A stretch of DNA of 64,000 bases from positions 124,001 through 188,000 of the forward strand of contig NZ_JACYTN010000002.1 of NCBI RefSeq assembly GCF_014841135.1, written 5' to 3'. This document shows, one piece after another, positions 41,270 to 50,225 of the stretch (position 1 is its first letter; every line of letters starts with the position of its first letter). This stretch comes from Paenibacillus arenosi (GTDB lineage Bacteria; Bacillota; Bacilli; Paenibacillales; Paenibacillaceae). The notes under the pieces were generated by a model. It was given only the letters and a program-made list of their open reading frames with translations, searched no databases and was not told the origin of the DNA. A program made the position numbers and the translations under genes.

Positions 41270-42739
41270 CTACTCTTCATCTTCTGCAACTCGTGCGGGC
41301 GGCACATAATCCAGCGGTAAATCAACGATAACCGTCGTACCTTTACCTTGTTCGCTGATAATACTCATTTCACCACCATGAACTTTTACAATCTCATCCG
41401 TTATCGCAAGACCTAAGCCAGTCCCACCATGCTCTGGATTAACTTGGTAAAATTTATCCATAACTTTGGTAAGATGTTCCTTGCTGATTCCAATTCCAGC
41501 GTCAATGATCCTCACTTCATAATGCGTATGCGTTCGTTTTAAACGGACTTCTATCCTAGATTTTTCAGGTGAAAACTTAATTGCATTATCCACCAGATTG
41601 AGGAATACCTGCTTAAGACGATTGGCATCACCATTTAACTGTTCATCAGAATCACTATTGGTCATATCATCATTTAAAGTTAAACTTATTTGTTTCTGCT
41701 CTGCTTTCATGCGAACCTGAAATAGTGTTTCTTGCAGCAGTTTATAAAGAGACAGCGGCTGCCAATTCAGTTGCAGTCGATTCTGCTGCAGCTTAGAGAA
41801 ATCAAGTAGTTCCTCTACAAGTCCTATTAATCGATCGGTTTCTTTAGAAATGATATTGAGTCCTAACTTCGTCTCTTCATCGACTTGATTCATATTACCT
41901 AGCAGCAGGGTCTCACTCCAACCTTTTATCCCGGTTAGCGGCGTTCTAAGCTCATGAGAAATGGAGGATATGAAATCATTTTTAAGCTGATTACTTTTCA
42001 CGATTTCTTTGGCCATATAATTGAGTGTCCGAGCAAGATCACCCAACTCATACTTATAACCTTCCTTAGCCCTGACTTGGAACTTCCCTTTAGCCATCTG
42101 CGCCGAGACAATCGTTATCTCATTAATCGGCTTCACAATAGAATCCGCCAGACCGACACTAATTAGGAAAATAATAAGCAGCACGGCAATAGAAATAAGA
42201 ATGGAAAGCATAATGATGCTCATAATTTTACTATTGGCCGCCTCTAGCGATGTTGTCATTCGCAAAACATAAGATACATTACCATTAGCCAACAATGGTG
42301 CTGAGACTGACATTACAGTCTCGCCCGTTTCAGGAACCTTCCCAATCCAACGCTCAATCTTGGCATTGTTCGCTGCAACTAAAAAATCTGATGTTTGCAC
42401 TTTCTCTAGAACGGGAAAGTTTGACGAAGTGATAAGCACTTTACCTTCTTTGTCAAGAATTTGTACCTCTGCATTGTCTATGTTGAAATAACTGTGCAGC
42501 TCTGGCAGCCAACGTTCACTGTTTTCATCTGCTAAAATACTCGTGTAGGTCTTATAGTATTTCATACTATTCGTGGCATGACTCTCTAAATAGTTCGAGA
42601 TCGTATCGTAATAATAACTCCGTACGAACACGGAGAAGATGATTTGCAAAATTAACATCGTTAAAAACACTACGATAAAATAATGCAGTACGACCGAACG
42701 GCGTATACCTGGCTTTATGATAAAACGATTGCCTTCCAT
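41270..42739 (-). CDS. Sensor histidine kinase
   Basis: A 489-residue kinase: helix 1 (~17-39), extracytoplasmic sensor (~45-168), helix 2 (~172-196), HAMP (~198-250), HisKA with His262 (SISHELRTPLTGIKGW), and HATPase (NLVDNAIKFSP, DAGIGISKE, HGGTGLGLAI). Class and layout are those of OmpR-partner kinases (PhoR/ResE/WalK-like). It overlaps the response-regulator gene by 25 bases, making it the third gene of an operon with that regulator and a lipoprotein. Confidence 0.93.
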   Translation of the reverse strand: MEGNRFIIKPGIRRSVVLHYFIVVFLTMLILQIIFSVFVRSYYYDTISNYLESHATNSMKYYKTYTSILADENSERWLPELHSYFNIDNAEVQILDKEGKVLITSSNFPVLEKVQTSDFLVAANNAKIERWIGKVPETGETVMSVSAPLLANGNVSYVLRMTTSLEAANSKIMSIIMLSILISIAVLLIIFLISVGLADSIVKPINEITIVSAQMAKGKFQVRAKEGYKYELGDLARTLNYMAKEIVKSNQLKNDFISSISHELRTPLTGIKGWSETLLLGNMNQVDEETKLGLNIISKETDRLIGLVEELLDFSKLQQNRLQLNWQPLSLYKLLQETLFQVRMKAEQKQISLTLNDDMTNSDSDEQLNGDANRLKQVFLNLVDNAIKFSPEKSRIEVRLKRTHTHYEVRIIDAGIGISKEHLTKVMDKFYQVNPEHGGTGLGLAITDEIVKVHGGEMSIISEQGKGTTVIVDLPLDYVPPARVAEDEE

Positions 42740-43416
42740 TTATATCCATGTCCCCAGACGGTTTCTATATATTTTGGTGAAGATGGTTCATCTTCGATCT
42801 TTTGACGCAGACGACGAATGTTGACGTCAACGATTTTGGGATCGCCCATGTAATCTTTGCCCCACACATGATCCAACAAAATGTCGCGACTAAGCGTGAC
42901 ATCTTCTTTTTCCATAAAATACTGGATCAAGGAGAACTCTGTAGGTGTCAAGTCAATTGCCACTTGGTCCTTCGTGAAACGCTTCGCAATGAGATCCAAT
43001 GTGAATGGCCCTGATTGATACACCACTTTTTGCAACGACTGCTGATAAGAATGTACACGACGCAGCAGTGACTGAATGCGAGCCACCAGTTCAGTAGGAC
43101 TGAACGGTTTACTGACATGATCATCGGCACCAACGGATAAAGCGTATACTTTATCTTGCTCTTGTACTTTAGCTGTTAAGAAGATGATACCGATCCGCTC
43201 ATTATGCTCACGCACACGGCGACATACTTCGAAACCATCCATACCAGGCACCATGACGTCCAATAACGCGACGTCAATTCTCGGATCTGCCATTAGTTTT
43301 TCAAGTGCTTCTGGTCCATTGGAAGCTTCAACAACCTCAAATCCATTTCGTTTTAGATTAATAACAATAAAACTGCGGATAGATTCTTCATCTTCAAGAA
43401 TAAGTATTTTTGTCAA
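42715..43416 (-). CDS. OmpR/PhoB-family response regulator
   Basis: A 233-residue regulator: receiver with phospho-acceptor Asp53 (ALLDVMVPGMDG), Thr in FLTAK, Lys in VSKPFSP, and a C-terminal winged helix (TPTEFSLIQYFMEKE, VDVNIRRLRQKIED, ETVWGHGYKW). It starts with TTG after AGAGGGG. It lies between the lipoprotein and kinase genes, 38 bases after the former. Target genes are unknown. Confidence 0.94.
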   Translation of the reverse strand: MTKILILEDEESIRSFIVINLKRNGFEVVEASNGPEALEKLMADPRIDVALLDVMVPGMDGFEVCRRVREHNERIGIIFLTAKVQEQDKVYALSVGADDHVSKPFSPTELVARIQSLLRRVHSYQQSLQKVVYQSGPFTLDLIAKRFTKDQVAIDLTPTEFSLIQYFMEKEDVTLSRDILLDHVWGKDYMGDPKIVDVNIRRLRQKIEDEPSSPKYIETVWGHGYKWKAIVLS

Positions 43417-43454
43417 TCGATCCAGCCCCTCTTCCCATTTCTTAACGTTTCGTC

Positions 43455-44744
43455 CTATTTATTCGTCTTTACGTCTTTGTTCTCTTCCAATGGAAGCTTA
43501 GGCTTCAAGTCCAATACATCTTTACTGTTAATGCCTATGACTTGATCGCCGTACGCAGCGAGATACATCCACTTATCCTTATAACGTTCCCAGGATCTAA
43601 CGCTAAAGAATCTTATTTCGGCCAGCGGTTCATTCGTAAACTGATCGATAAATAAAATGTGATCGTCTACTTGCGACTTGGTGTCAATCGTCACTCGCCC
43701 ATACCACGATCTTGGCAGGGTGAATTGGAACCGATCTTGATGATCACGATATTGCTTCTCAACAAGTTGGAATCCATCCTGACCATCCCATTGATAGTAA
43801 TTTGTGAAGTAAGGAATTTCATATTTCTCATACAATTCCCATCCGCTAGGTTCTTCAAGTGAAGCAATCTCAATAATATTGTCAGCATTTATATCTACAC
43901 TGCGAATCACATTAGCTTTATAAGTTAAGTTTTCACTAAGGATATTTTTCAGCTCACCATTTTCAGTTAAAGTGACAACTTGTGTTAAACCTGTATTCGA
44001 TTCGGTTGATGCGTCTAGAACAAGGCCTCGTTTATTTTTCGAAATAAAACCTGACGTAACATAATTAAAGTTATGTGCTTGGCTATCTAACTGTAGTTCT
44101 CCTCTTTTAACAAAAGTATTCTCCCTATAACCAAACATACTAAGCTCATAAGGGGAATCTTTTCTCTTGTTAACGATAAAGAGCTCATCTTTCTTATCTC
44201 TGTTCAAATCATCAATAACAAATTGGGAATAAGGTTGCTCGAACAACTTCGGCAGCCCAGAATCGGTATACGTATATACAACTAACCCTTTCGTTAGTTC
44301 AACATCTCCTGGACCGTATCCCACTACAATCTCAGTGCGATTGTCTTCATTAAAGTCCACTAGCTCCACACGATCCAAATTAGGTCCCGCACCTGCAAAG
44401 TTAATTAACTTTTTCCATACAGAGCCATCATATTTGAGAATCATACCGTGTATACCATCCGCTCCGTCTGGTCTGTAAAACGCTATTGCCTCATGAATTC
44501 CGTCTCCATCAATATCCCCTGTTCGAATGGCACTATTGTCCTTGGAATTCAGCGGACGGATGAGAACACCATTCTCCTTCTTGATTTCCTGATCAACAAC
44601 GGAATTCAAATCCTCTTGCACTTCAGGAAGTTTAGGAACCCTTAGCAAAGATATAGGATCAGCAACTACTTGACATCCAGATAACAATAGCGTTAACGCA
44701 ACGAGCATAATTGTGCTGCGGCGGCGTGCACGCCTCTTTTTCAC
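43455..44744 (-). CDS. Lipoprotein with FG-GAP/VCBS-like repeats
   Basis: An exported lipoprotein of ~429 residues. A basic N-terminus and lipobox (LTLLLSGC) are followed by repeats with calcium-loop-like DxDxDG motifs (TGDIDGDGIHEA, DFNEDNRTEIVVG, DDLNRDKKDELFIV, DINADNIIEIASL), the pattern of FG-GAP/VCBS beta-propeller blades. GTG at 44744 has GAGGG at good spacing; an ATG two codons upstream (44750) is the alternative. It leads an operon with a response regulator and kinase, so it may be a sensory accessory protein for that kinase. Confidence 0.85.
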   Translation of the reverse strand: MKKRRARRRSTIMLVALTLLLSGCQVVADPISLLRVPKLPEVQEDLNSVVDQEIKKENGVLIRPLNSKDNSAIRTGDIDGDGIHEAIAFYRPDGADGIHGMILKYDGSVWKKLINFAGAGPNLDRVELVDFNEDNRTEIVVGYGPGDVELTKGLVVYTYTDSGLPKLFEQPYSQFVIDDLNRDKKDELFIVNKRKDSPYELSMFGYRENTFVKRGELQLDSQAHNFNYVTSGFISKNKRGLVLDASTESNTGLTQVVTLTENGELKNILSENLTYKANVIRSVDINADNIIEIASLEEPSGWELYEKYEIPYFTNYYQWDGQDGFQLVEKQYRDHQDRFQFTLPRSWYGRVTIDTKSQVDDHILFIDQFTNEPLAEIRFFSVRSWERYKDKWMYLAAYGDQVIGINSKDVLDLKPKLPLEENKDVKTNK

Positions 44745-45134
44745 TTTCATCCCTCGATTCTTTCGTACCTAACATAAATTGTGCTCATTATTCCAATCTT
44801 CAAGCTTTATCATGCCATCATACCTATCCATGTTAACCTCTGAAAGCAGAGCTATGTTGCTTCCATTGATACAGCCCTAAGACTACTGTGACAATATCTA
44901 AATCATACTATTTTTCGAGCAAATAGGAAATCAATACAAACGATTGCTCCACCGAGTCCTGCTTCGCTCCTACTCGCTACCTTACTTGCAAATCTATCAA
45001 TCTCCATCTTCTCATTATAAAAAAAAAGAGACATCCTTAGGTGACAAACCCATTACAATTTGTCTAAAGATGCCGTAATCTTACAATTTGTGGACATAGC
45101 AATCAACACTCATCCTAATCCTCAGCCTCTTTCA
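44745..45134. other. Intergenic stretch with one terminator
   Basis: Upstream region of the lipoprotein operon. Aside from the terminator at 45021-45076 I see nothing in it. Confidence 0.6.
45021..45076 (-). terminator. Terminator of the DUF3298 gene
   Basis: ACATCCTTAG and GACAAA pair with TTTGTC and TAAAGATG imperfectly; nine Ts follow on the minus strand. Confidence 0.7.
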
Positions 45135-45746
45135 CTAGTAGTACAATTTATTAAGAGGGCTCTGTTCATCCATTAGCGGCTGCAAAGCATATATGGATAT
45201 AGGAAAATACACAAATCCATAAACATATGCGGCTAGTTGATATAAATCATAAAAGAGTACAAGAGACTTATCGGTTAAGTAAAAAGGCTGGTCCGGTGCG
45301 ATTGCTGTAAAAGGTTCCAACGTCGGAATCTCTCGCTCCTGAATCTGTCTAGCGACATCTTTACTTAAAAATGCCACATAAGGCGCACTCGGACGAAATA
45401 ATTCCGCCAACGTATAATGATGACCGCTGTTCACATCAAAGGTTAATCCACGCTGATACGTCATACCATGTGCTGCACCTTTTGTGTATCCATAAACCGT
45501 AAGTGTAAGACTAAGCAGTTCACGTTCATTTAACTTGATTTCATACGAGCCTTGAACCTCGGTAGTTTCATTTTCTTCATACCCCGTTAGACGAATCAAA
45601 TCTAGAACATTGCGGTATATCATTTGATTGATTTGCACGGCAGCATGCGCATACTTCTTATCATCCACTTGCGGAAAAATAACTTTCAAGCGAGGCTTGT
45701 GAATGACATACGAACGTATTTCAACTGGTAAAGGATATAAGGTCAT
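45135..45746 (-). CDS. DUF3298/DUF4163 (RsiV-like) domain protein
   Basis: A 203-residue protein. The N-terminal half (IRSYVIHKPRLKVIFPQVDD, AAVQINQMIY) resembles DUF4163 and the C-terminal half (GAAHGMTYQRGLTFDVNSG, LAELFRPSAPYVAFLSK) resembles DUF3298, the pair found in RsiV and PdaC. It has no clear signal peptide or transmembrane helix, unlike RsiV, so the lysozyme-binding role of that protein cannot be assumed. The ATG at 45746 follows AAGGGGA; the frame opens at 45791. Confidence 0.82.
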   Translation of the reverse strand: MTLYPLPVEIRSYVIHKPRLKVIFPQVDDKKYAHAAVQINQMIYRNVLDLIRLTGYEENETTEVQGSYEIKLNERELLSLTLTVYGYTKGAAHGMTYQRGLTFDVNSGHHYTLAELFRPSAPYVAFLSKDVARQIQEREIPTLEPFTAIAPDQPFYLTDKSLVLFYDLYQLAAYVYGFVYFPISIYALQPLMDEQSPLNKLYY

Positions 45747-45906
45747 CGCTATTCCCCTTAACATACTGATGATTGTGAACATTACACTCATCCTATGACA
45801 AGAGTCATGTAAGCGTGACTTTAGCCTAAATTAATATCTGATATCAAATTCCTACAAATTCTAATTCCTACAAATAGAACACCATTAATAAAATGAAAAA
45901 CTTCAA

Positions 45907-46641
45907 TCAATTTATGGATAGCCGTTGCTTTTCCGTCTGAAGTAGTCTGCGTCCCATCACATCTACTTCTATTCTACCATCAGCAAGCCCAATAACACGA
46001 GTCGCATATTTTTCAGCGAGTTCTACCTGGTGCAGGACAGCTACTACCGTCACTTGTTCTTTCAAAGCCAGTTCACGCAGTGTGTTCATCACGCTTTCTG
46101 CTGATTTCGGATCTAACCCAAGTACTGGCTCATCAACTAACAGCACCTGCGCACCATGAACTAATGCGCGAGCGATAGCAACCCGTTGACGCTCTCCACC
46201 ACTTAATTCTGATGTCAGCGTATGAGCCTTGTCCAACAGCCCCAGACGTTCCAGCGTGTCCATCGCGCCCATATAGTCATCATTCCGCACCATACCTGTC
46301 ATCATACGCCATAAAGGTGTTTGTTGGGATCGGCCGATCAATACATTTTTCAGTGCTTTTCGATTCACATTCAATACAGGTGTTTGTTCTAAGTACGCAC
46401 ATTCACGTCGTATTTTTCGTTTTCCTGACCATCCTTGTGCAGTAATAGTATGATCACCCATACGGTATGTACCACTTGTCCATGTTTGCTGCATTGCAAG
46501 GCATTTTAACAGCGTTGATTTACCGCTACCACTCGAACCTACGATGCCAATAAATTGTCCCTTTTCTATCTCAATATCGATTTGCTGCAGAGCTGTCTCA
46601 GAAGGCGGATATACTTTGCTTAAATTTTCTATTTTTAGCAT
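45907..46641 (-). CDS. PhnC-like phosphonate/phosphate ABC ATPase
   Basis: A 244-residue ABC ATPase most like PhnC: Walker A GSSGSGKST, signature LSGGERQRVAIARALV, Walker B QVLLVDEPVLGLDP, switch His in VLHQVELAEKYA. The NRKALKNVLIGR stretch is typical of PhnC. No binding protein or permease gene is adjacent, so it is an orphan component or has partners elsewhere. The ATG at 46641 follows GAGGAG by 10 bases; a GTG at 46662 is less likely. Confidence 0.88.
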   Translation of the reverse strand: MLKIENLSKVYPPSETALQQIDIEIEKGQFIGIVGSSGSGKSTLLKCLAMQQTWTSGTYRMGDHTITAQGWSGKRKIRRECAYLEQTPVLNVNRKALKNVLIGRSQQTPLWRMMTGMVRNDDYMGAMDTLERLGLLDKAHTLTSELSGGERQRVAIARALVHGAQVLLVDEPVLGLDPKSAESVMNTLRELALKEQVTVVAVLHQVELAEKYATRVIGLADGRIEVDVMGRRLLQTEKQRLSIN

Positions 46642-46684
46642 GTGATATGCTCTCCTCTCCACGAACCAAACTATATGTATAGTC

Positions 46685-46746
46685 TAAAAAAGGTTGTCCC
46701 ATTCGCGCAAGCAAATCTTTCACCTGCATGGAATAAAGACAACCTT
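46685..46746 (-). terminator. Terminator of the second MFS gene
   Basis: AAGGTTGTC pairs with GACAACCTT across a ~39-base loop; T-rich sequence follows on the minus strand. Confidence 0.7.
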
Positions 46747-46800
46747 AAAAGCGCTAGAGCACTTCATTTCACTATTTATAATATTACATTTACAGCACGA

Positions 46801-47985
46801 TTACGAATCCGCTGCTGAACGTATTGTTCCTCGGAACTTGAAGCCAAGTACAGAGAAAACTATAAAGAAACAAGCAAGTATATAGAATATACTTCCTATC
46901 GAAATATATTTGATACCCATTCCTGCTAAGTACGGGCCTAACAAGCTGCCGATACTAAAATGCAAGGACGCGAGCATGTTTGCTGAGGGCAAATATGCTT
47001 TTGGAAGTATGTCTGCTGCGTATGCAAGTCCAAGTGAAAAGAAGGAACCTACGAAGCCACCAGCAAGCATAAACAGAATAAGCAGCATCCATGTATTGTC
47101 GCCTACCATTGGAATGAACACAAATACGAGACCGCCTATAATTCCGCAAATCATCAGTACAGCTTTACGGTTCCAACGATCACTTAGCATGCCAAGCGGC
47201 AATTGCAAAATAAGGCCGCCTAAACCGAAGAATGGAAGCAAGTAAGATATCGATGCTTCGCCCATGCCTAGACGCATCGCATAGACAGGGAAACCACTGT
47301 TCATAGAAGCTTCCATATATCCGAACAACATCGCGGGCATTAAGGCAAACCAAGCCCATTGATAAGAACGGCGATAGCGCTGTGGCGGCTGTTCCATACC
47401 AGTTGATGCGTCCGCTTTGCGATCAGGCAACATCCACCAAACAATAGCTAAAATAATGATAAACAACACCGCTGTTACAATAAAAGGTGCTGCATCGTTT
47501 ATTTTCAATAAATTGATTCCTAATGGCCCTAGACTGAACCCTACCCCATACGCCATTCCGTATAAAGAAATGTTGCGTCCACGACGATCTGCTGGGCTAA
47601 TCGATACAGCCCATAATTGAGTAGCATAGTGCAAAGCACTATCACCCATTCCTACAATTAAACGAAGAACGATCCAAAACCCAATGCTTGGAATAAGTGG
47701 AAACAGCAGCATTGCTATCGTTACCGCTATCATTCCGCCTAGCAGCATACGCTTAAATCCCACTTTAATCAAAATTCGCTCAACGAAGAACATCATACCA
47801 AATACGCCAACATATAGCGCTGTAGCATTTAGTCCGTTTATATCAGACGGCACACCCATGCGCTCCAAGAAGATAGTAAGCAACGGCAATAACAAGCCTT
47901 GGCTAAGACCCGTTATCATAACAACCGCAATCAAAATAACAAATTGCCATGTAGGAGACGTTGTTGTACGTCGTGCTGTAAGCAT
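46801..47985 (-). CDS. MFS efflux transporter
   Basis: A 394-residue 12-helix major-facilitator protein of the sugar-efflux/YfkF-like type, with PADRRGRNISLYGMAYGVGF and LGMLSDRWNRKAVLMICGI motif A copies. The substrate is unknown. The ATG at 47985 follows GGAGGGAG; the frame opens at 48030. It is divergent from an ArsR-type regulator, with a 21-bp palindrome between them that could be that regulator's operator. Confidence 0.9.
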   Translation of the reverse strand: MLTARRTTTSPTWQFVILIAVVMITGLSQGLLLPLLTIFLERMGVPSDINGLNATALYVGVFGMMFFVERILIKVGFKRMLLGGMIAVTIAMLLFPLIPSIGFWIVLRLIVGMGDSALHYATQLWAVSISPADRRGRNISLYGMAYGVGFSLGPLGINLLKINDAAPFIVTAVLFIIILAIVWWMLPDRKADASTGMEQPPQRYRRSYQWAWFALMPAMLFGYMEASMNSGFPVYAMRLGMGEASISYLLPFFGLGGLILQLPLGMLSDRWNRKAVLMICGIIGGLVFVFIPMVGDNTWMLLILFMLAGGFVGSFFSLGLAYAADILPKAYLPSANMLASLHFSIGSLLGPYLAGMGIKYISIGSIFYILACFFIVFSVLGFKFRGTIRSAADS

Positions 47986-48039
47986 ATTCTCCCTCCACAT
48001 TATGTAGTTTTTTATATAAGTTTTACACACAAAAAAACA

Positions 48040-48060
48040 TGAATTCGTTTAACGAATTCA
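48040..48060. promoter_or_regulatory. Perfect 21-bp palindrome, probable operator
   Basis: TGAATTCGTT-T-AACGAATTCA lies 55 bases before the MFS start codon and ~158 before the ArsR-type gene, so it best fits control of the pump by the divergent regulator. Confidence 0.65.
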
Positions 48061-48217
48061 CGTTGTTAGTGTCAACATTTCAATATTATAGTGGACAACT
48101 GCTGTAAACACAATTCATAATGAATAAGGAATAATGCCCAATGCAATTCTATAAGAGATTGTTCAACCACATCCATGTTGACATCGTTGGACACTCATCA
48201 TTAAGGAGGACCGTGTA

Positions 48218-49129
48218 ATGGCCCTTCACATTCGAGTCGAATGTTCAGCCGTTTACGAGTTTATCGGTAGTTTCATGCTGTTCGTGCAGCGCAAATGGAT
48301 ACATAATGTAGATGATGGCTTAGAATGGGTTCGAGATGTTGAACAGCAGGCTCCTGACTCATTCCTTATTCGTTCTTCTCAGCTTCAGAACTATTGCATT
48401 AATGAGTTCGATATGTTATTCGCCGCATCGCTCAAGTTAAATCATGCGCACCATGTTTCTTTGTTTTTGACTCAATTGCAAGAGATGAGCGACAATGCTT
48501 GGTTGAGCCTATTTGCTGACAGCGGACTGCCATACGATAATGAGCAAGTTATCAGATTAAGGCAAGATTATATCCCATTACTTCATGAATGGTACGAGCA
48601 CTATTTTCGTTGGTCTGTGCCTAATTGGGAGCCTATTCTCATTCAAGATGCCGCAGAGAAAACACGCCTATTGCATAAGATGTCTCCTGTAGATTTAATT
48701 GAGCTTGCAACCAATGGAGCTGTCTTTGAAAATAACGATCACATGCGTGAAGTCGTGCTAGCTCCAATGTGGCATTACCGACCTATTATCAACACTTGTA
48801 CGTTTACAAATACAACGCTAGTGTTATACGCAACAGATTCCGAAGAAGAAGACGATGTTCCACCTAAGTCACTTAAGCGAATGATTCACGCATTATCTAG
48901 CGATGTTCGTTTAAAAATGCTGCGATATCTCTCGCACGAATCTGTCACTTTTTCAGAACTTGTATCCTTTGTTCAGCTCGAAGAAAGCACTGTTCAGCAG
49001 CATCTCGTTATTTTACGTGCTGCGGGCTATATTCGTACGTTTTGGAATGGCAAAGTAGAACGAATTTTCCTACGCCAAGAAGGAATTGCTGATCTATCCG
49101 CATTTTTAGAAAATTATGTACAGTCTTGA
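48218..49129 (+). CDS. ArsR-family transcriptional regulator with long N-terminal domain
   Basis: A 303-residue protein. The C-terminal ~85 residues are an ArsR-type winged helix (MIHALSSDVRLKMLRYLSHE, FVQLEESTVQQHLVILRAAG, GKVERIFLR); the ~200 residues before it resemble the DUF5937-type regions found in other long ArsR proteins, and may bind the effector. No metal-binding CxC motif of classic ArsR is seen in the helix. It probably represses the divergent MFS pump. GGAGG precedes the ATG. Confidence 0.85.
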   Translation: MALHIRVECSAVYEFIGSFMLFVQRKWIHNVDDGLEWVRDVEQQAPDSFLIRSSQLQNYCINEFDMLFAASLKLNHAHHVSLFLTQLQEMSDNAWLSLFADSGLPYDNEQVIRLRQDYIPLLHEWYEHYFRWSVPNWEPILIQDAAEKTRLLHKMSPVDLIELATNGAVFENNDHMREVVLAPMWHYRPIINTCTFTNTTLVLYATDSEEEDDVPPKSLKRMIHALSSDVRLKMLRYLSHESVTFSELVSFVQLEESTVQQHLVILRAAGYIRTFWNGKVERIFLRQEGIADLSAFLENYVQS

Positions 49130-49230
49130 TCGATCGTCATGCAAGAAATAATGTTCGAATGTATACGAGTAAGTCAACATTGAGCGATTAATTTCCAGAT
49201 GACCGTCAAGCTCCATGGAGGTGAATCGCG

Positions 49231-50001
49231 ATGAGCCAATCTACACAATCCGTCAAACAAACGTTATTGTTCGATCTGGATGATACGCTTATCCACTGTA
49301 ATAAATATTTTGATATCGTCATTGCTGAATATTTGAAATTAATGAGTCGTTGGTTCGTTGCCTATCGTGTTATGCAACAGGACATTTTATCTATTCAATC
49401 ACGCTTCGACTTAGAGGGTGTAAGTGCGAATGGATTTGTCAGCACACATTTTCCACAGTCTTTAGTAAAATGCTATGAATTTTTGTGTGAACAAACTGGA
49501 CGTGCCTATTCACAAGCTGAGTACGAGATTTTGTGGAAGCTCGGGCTCAGCGTATACGAGATGGAAGTTGAGCCGTACCCAGGCATGCTGGAAACATTAA
49601 ATCGATTACGTGATGAAGGGCATGATCTTTTCCTATACACGGGTGGCGAGACAGTCATTCAACAACGTAAGATTGAACAAATGAAACTGTCTGTTTACTT
49701 CGATGACCGTATTTTTATACGGCAACATAAGACAACGGAGGCTCTATCCTCAATTCTCCATCAACTGGAGACGGATCCGTTGCAAACTTGGATGATAGGT
49801 AATTCTTTGCGCACCGACGTAATCCCTGCCCTTACGAACGGGATCAATTCTGTCTATTTAAAACAGAACAATGAATGGGCCTACAATCTTGTAGATGTAA
49901 CCGTGGAGCCTAAAGGTGCATTTTATACGATTGATCGACTAACATCCGTACCTGATGTGATCCAACAATGGTGTACAGACCGGGACGTTCGCGTCTTTTA
50001 A
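49231..50001 (+). CDS. HAD-superfamily hydrolase
   Basis: A 256-residue phosphatase-like protein of the HAD superfamily (subfamily IA, helical cap). Motif I LLFDLDDTLIHCN holds the nucleophile Asp and the acid-base Asp; motif II Thr lies in LFLYTGG; motif III/IV are in WMIGNSLRTDVIPALTNG. The substrate is unknown. GGAGGTG precedes the ATG. It follows the ArsR gene by ~100 bases and may be cotranscribed. Confidence 0.9.
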   Translation: MSQSTQSVKQTLLFDLDDTLIHCNKYFDIVIAEYLKLMSRWFVAYRVMQQDILSIQSRFDLEGVSANGFVSTHFPQSLVKCYEFLCEQTGRAYSQAEYEILWKLGLSVYEMEVEPYPGMLETLNRLRDEGHDLFLYTGGETVIQQRKIEQMKLSVYFDDRIFIRQHKTTEALSSILHQLETDPLQTWMIGNSLRTDVIPALTNGINSVYLKQNNEWAYNLVDVTVEPKGAFYTIDRLTSVPDVIQQWCTDRDVRVF

Positions 50002-50064
50002 GTTCAGCAGCAATCTATTGCGATCACTATATGTACCTGTTCATGTAGCAAGGTGCTTCATCAG

Positions 50065-50127
50065 AACCCCCTTCGATGTTTGTAAAGGAGTTTAGGTAAT
50101 TTCCTTTTCCATCGTAGGGGTATTTTT
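50065..50127 (+). terminator. Terminator of the HAD gene
   Basis: ACCCCCTTCGATG pairs with CATCGTAGGGGT around a ~31-base loop, followed by five Ts. Confidence 0.7.
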
Positions 50128-50141
50128 GATGCTCGATTATA

Positions 50142-50180
50142 AAAAAACACTCCAAACCTACATACAGCGGAGTTTGGAGT
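50142..50180 (-). terminator. Terminator of topB
   Basis: ACTCCAAAC pairs perfectly with GTTTGGAGT; on the minus strand a T run follows. Confidence 0.85.
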
Positions 50181-50225
50181 ACTTACGTCATATTGTGTTG
50201 GTCAGCATGTATAGATTTACTGCTA

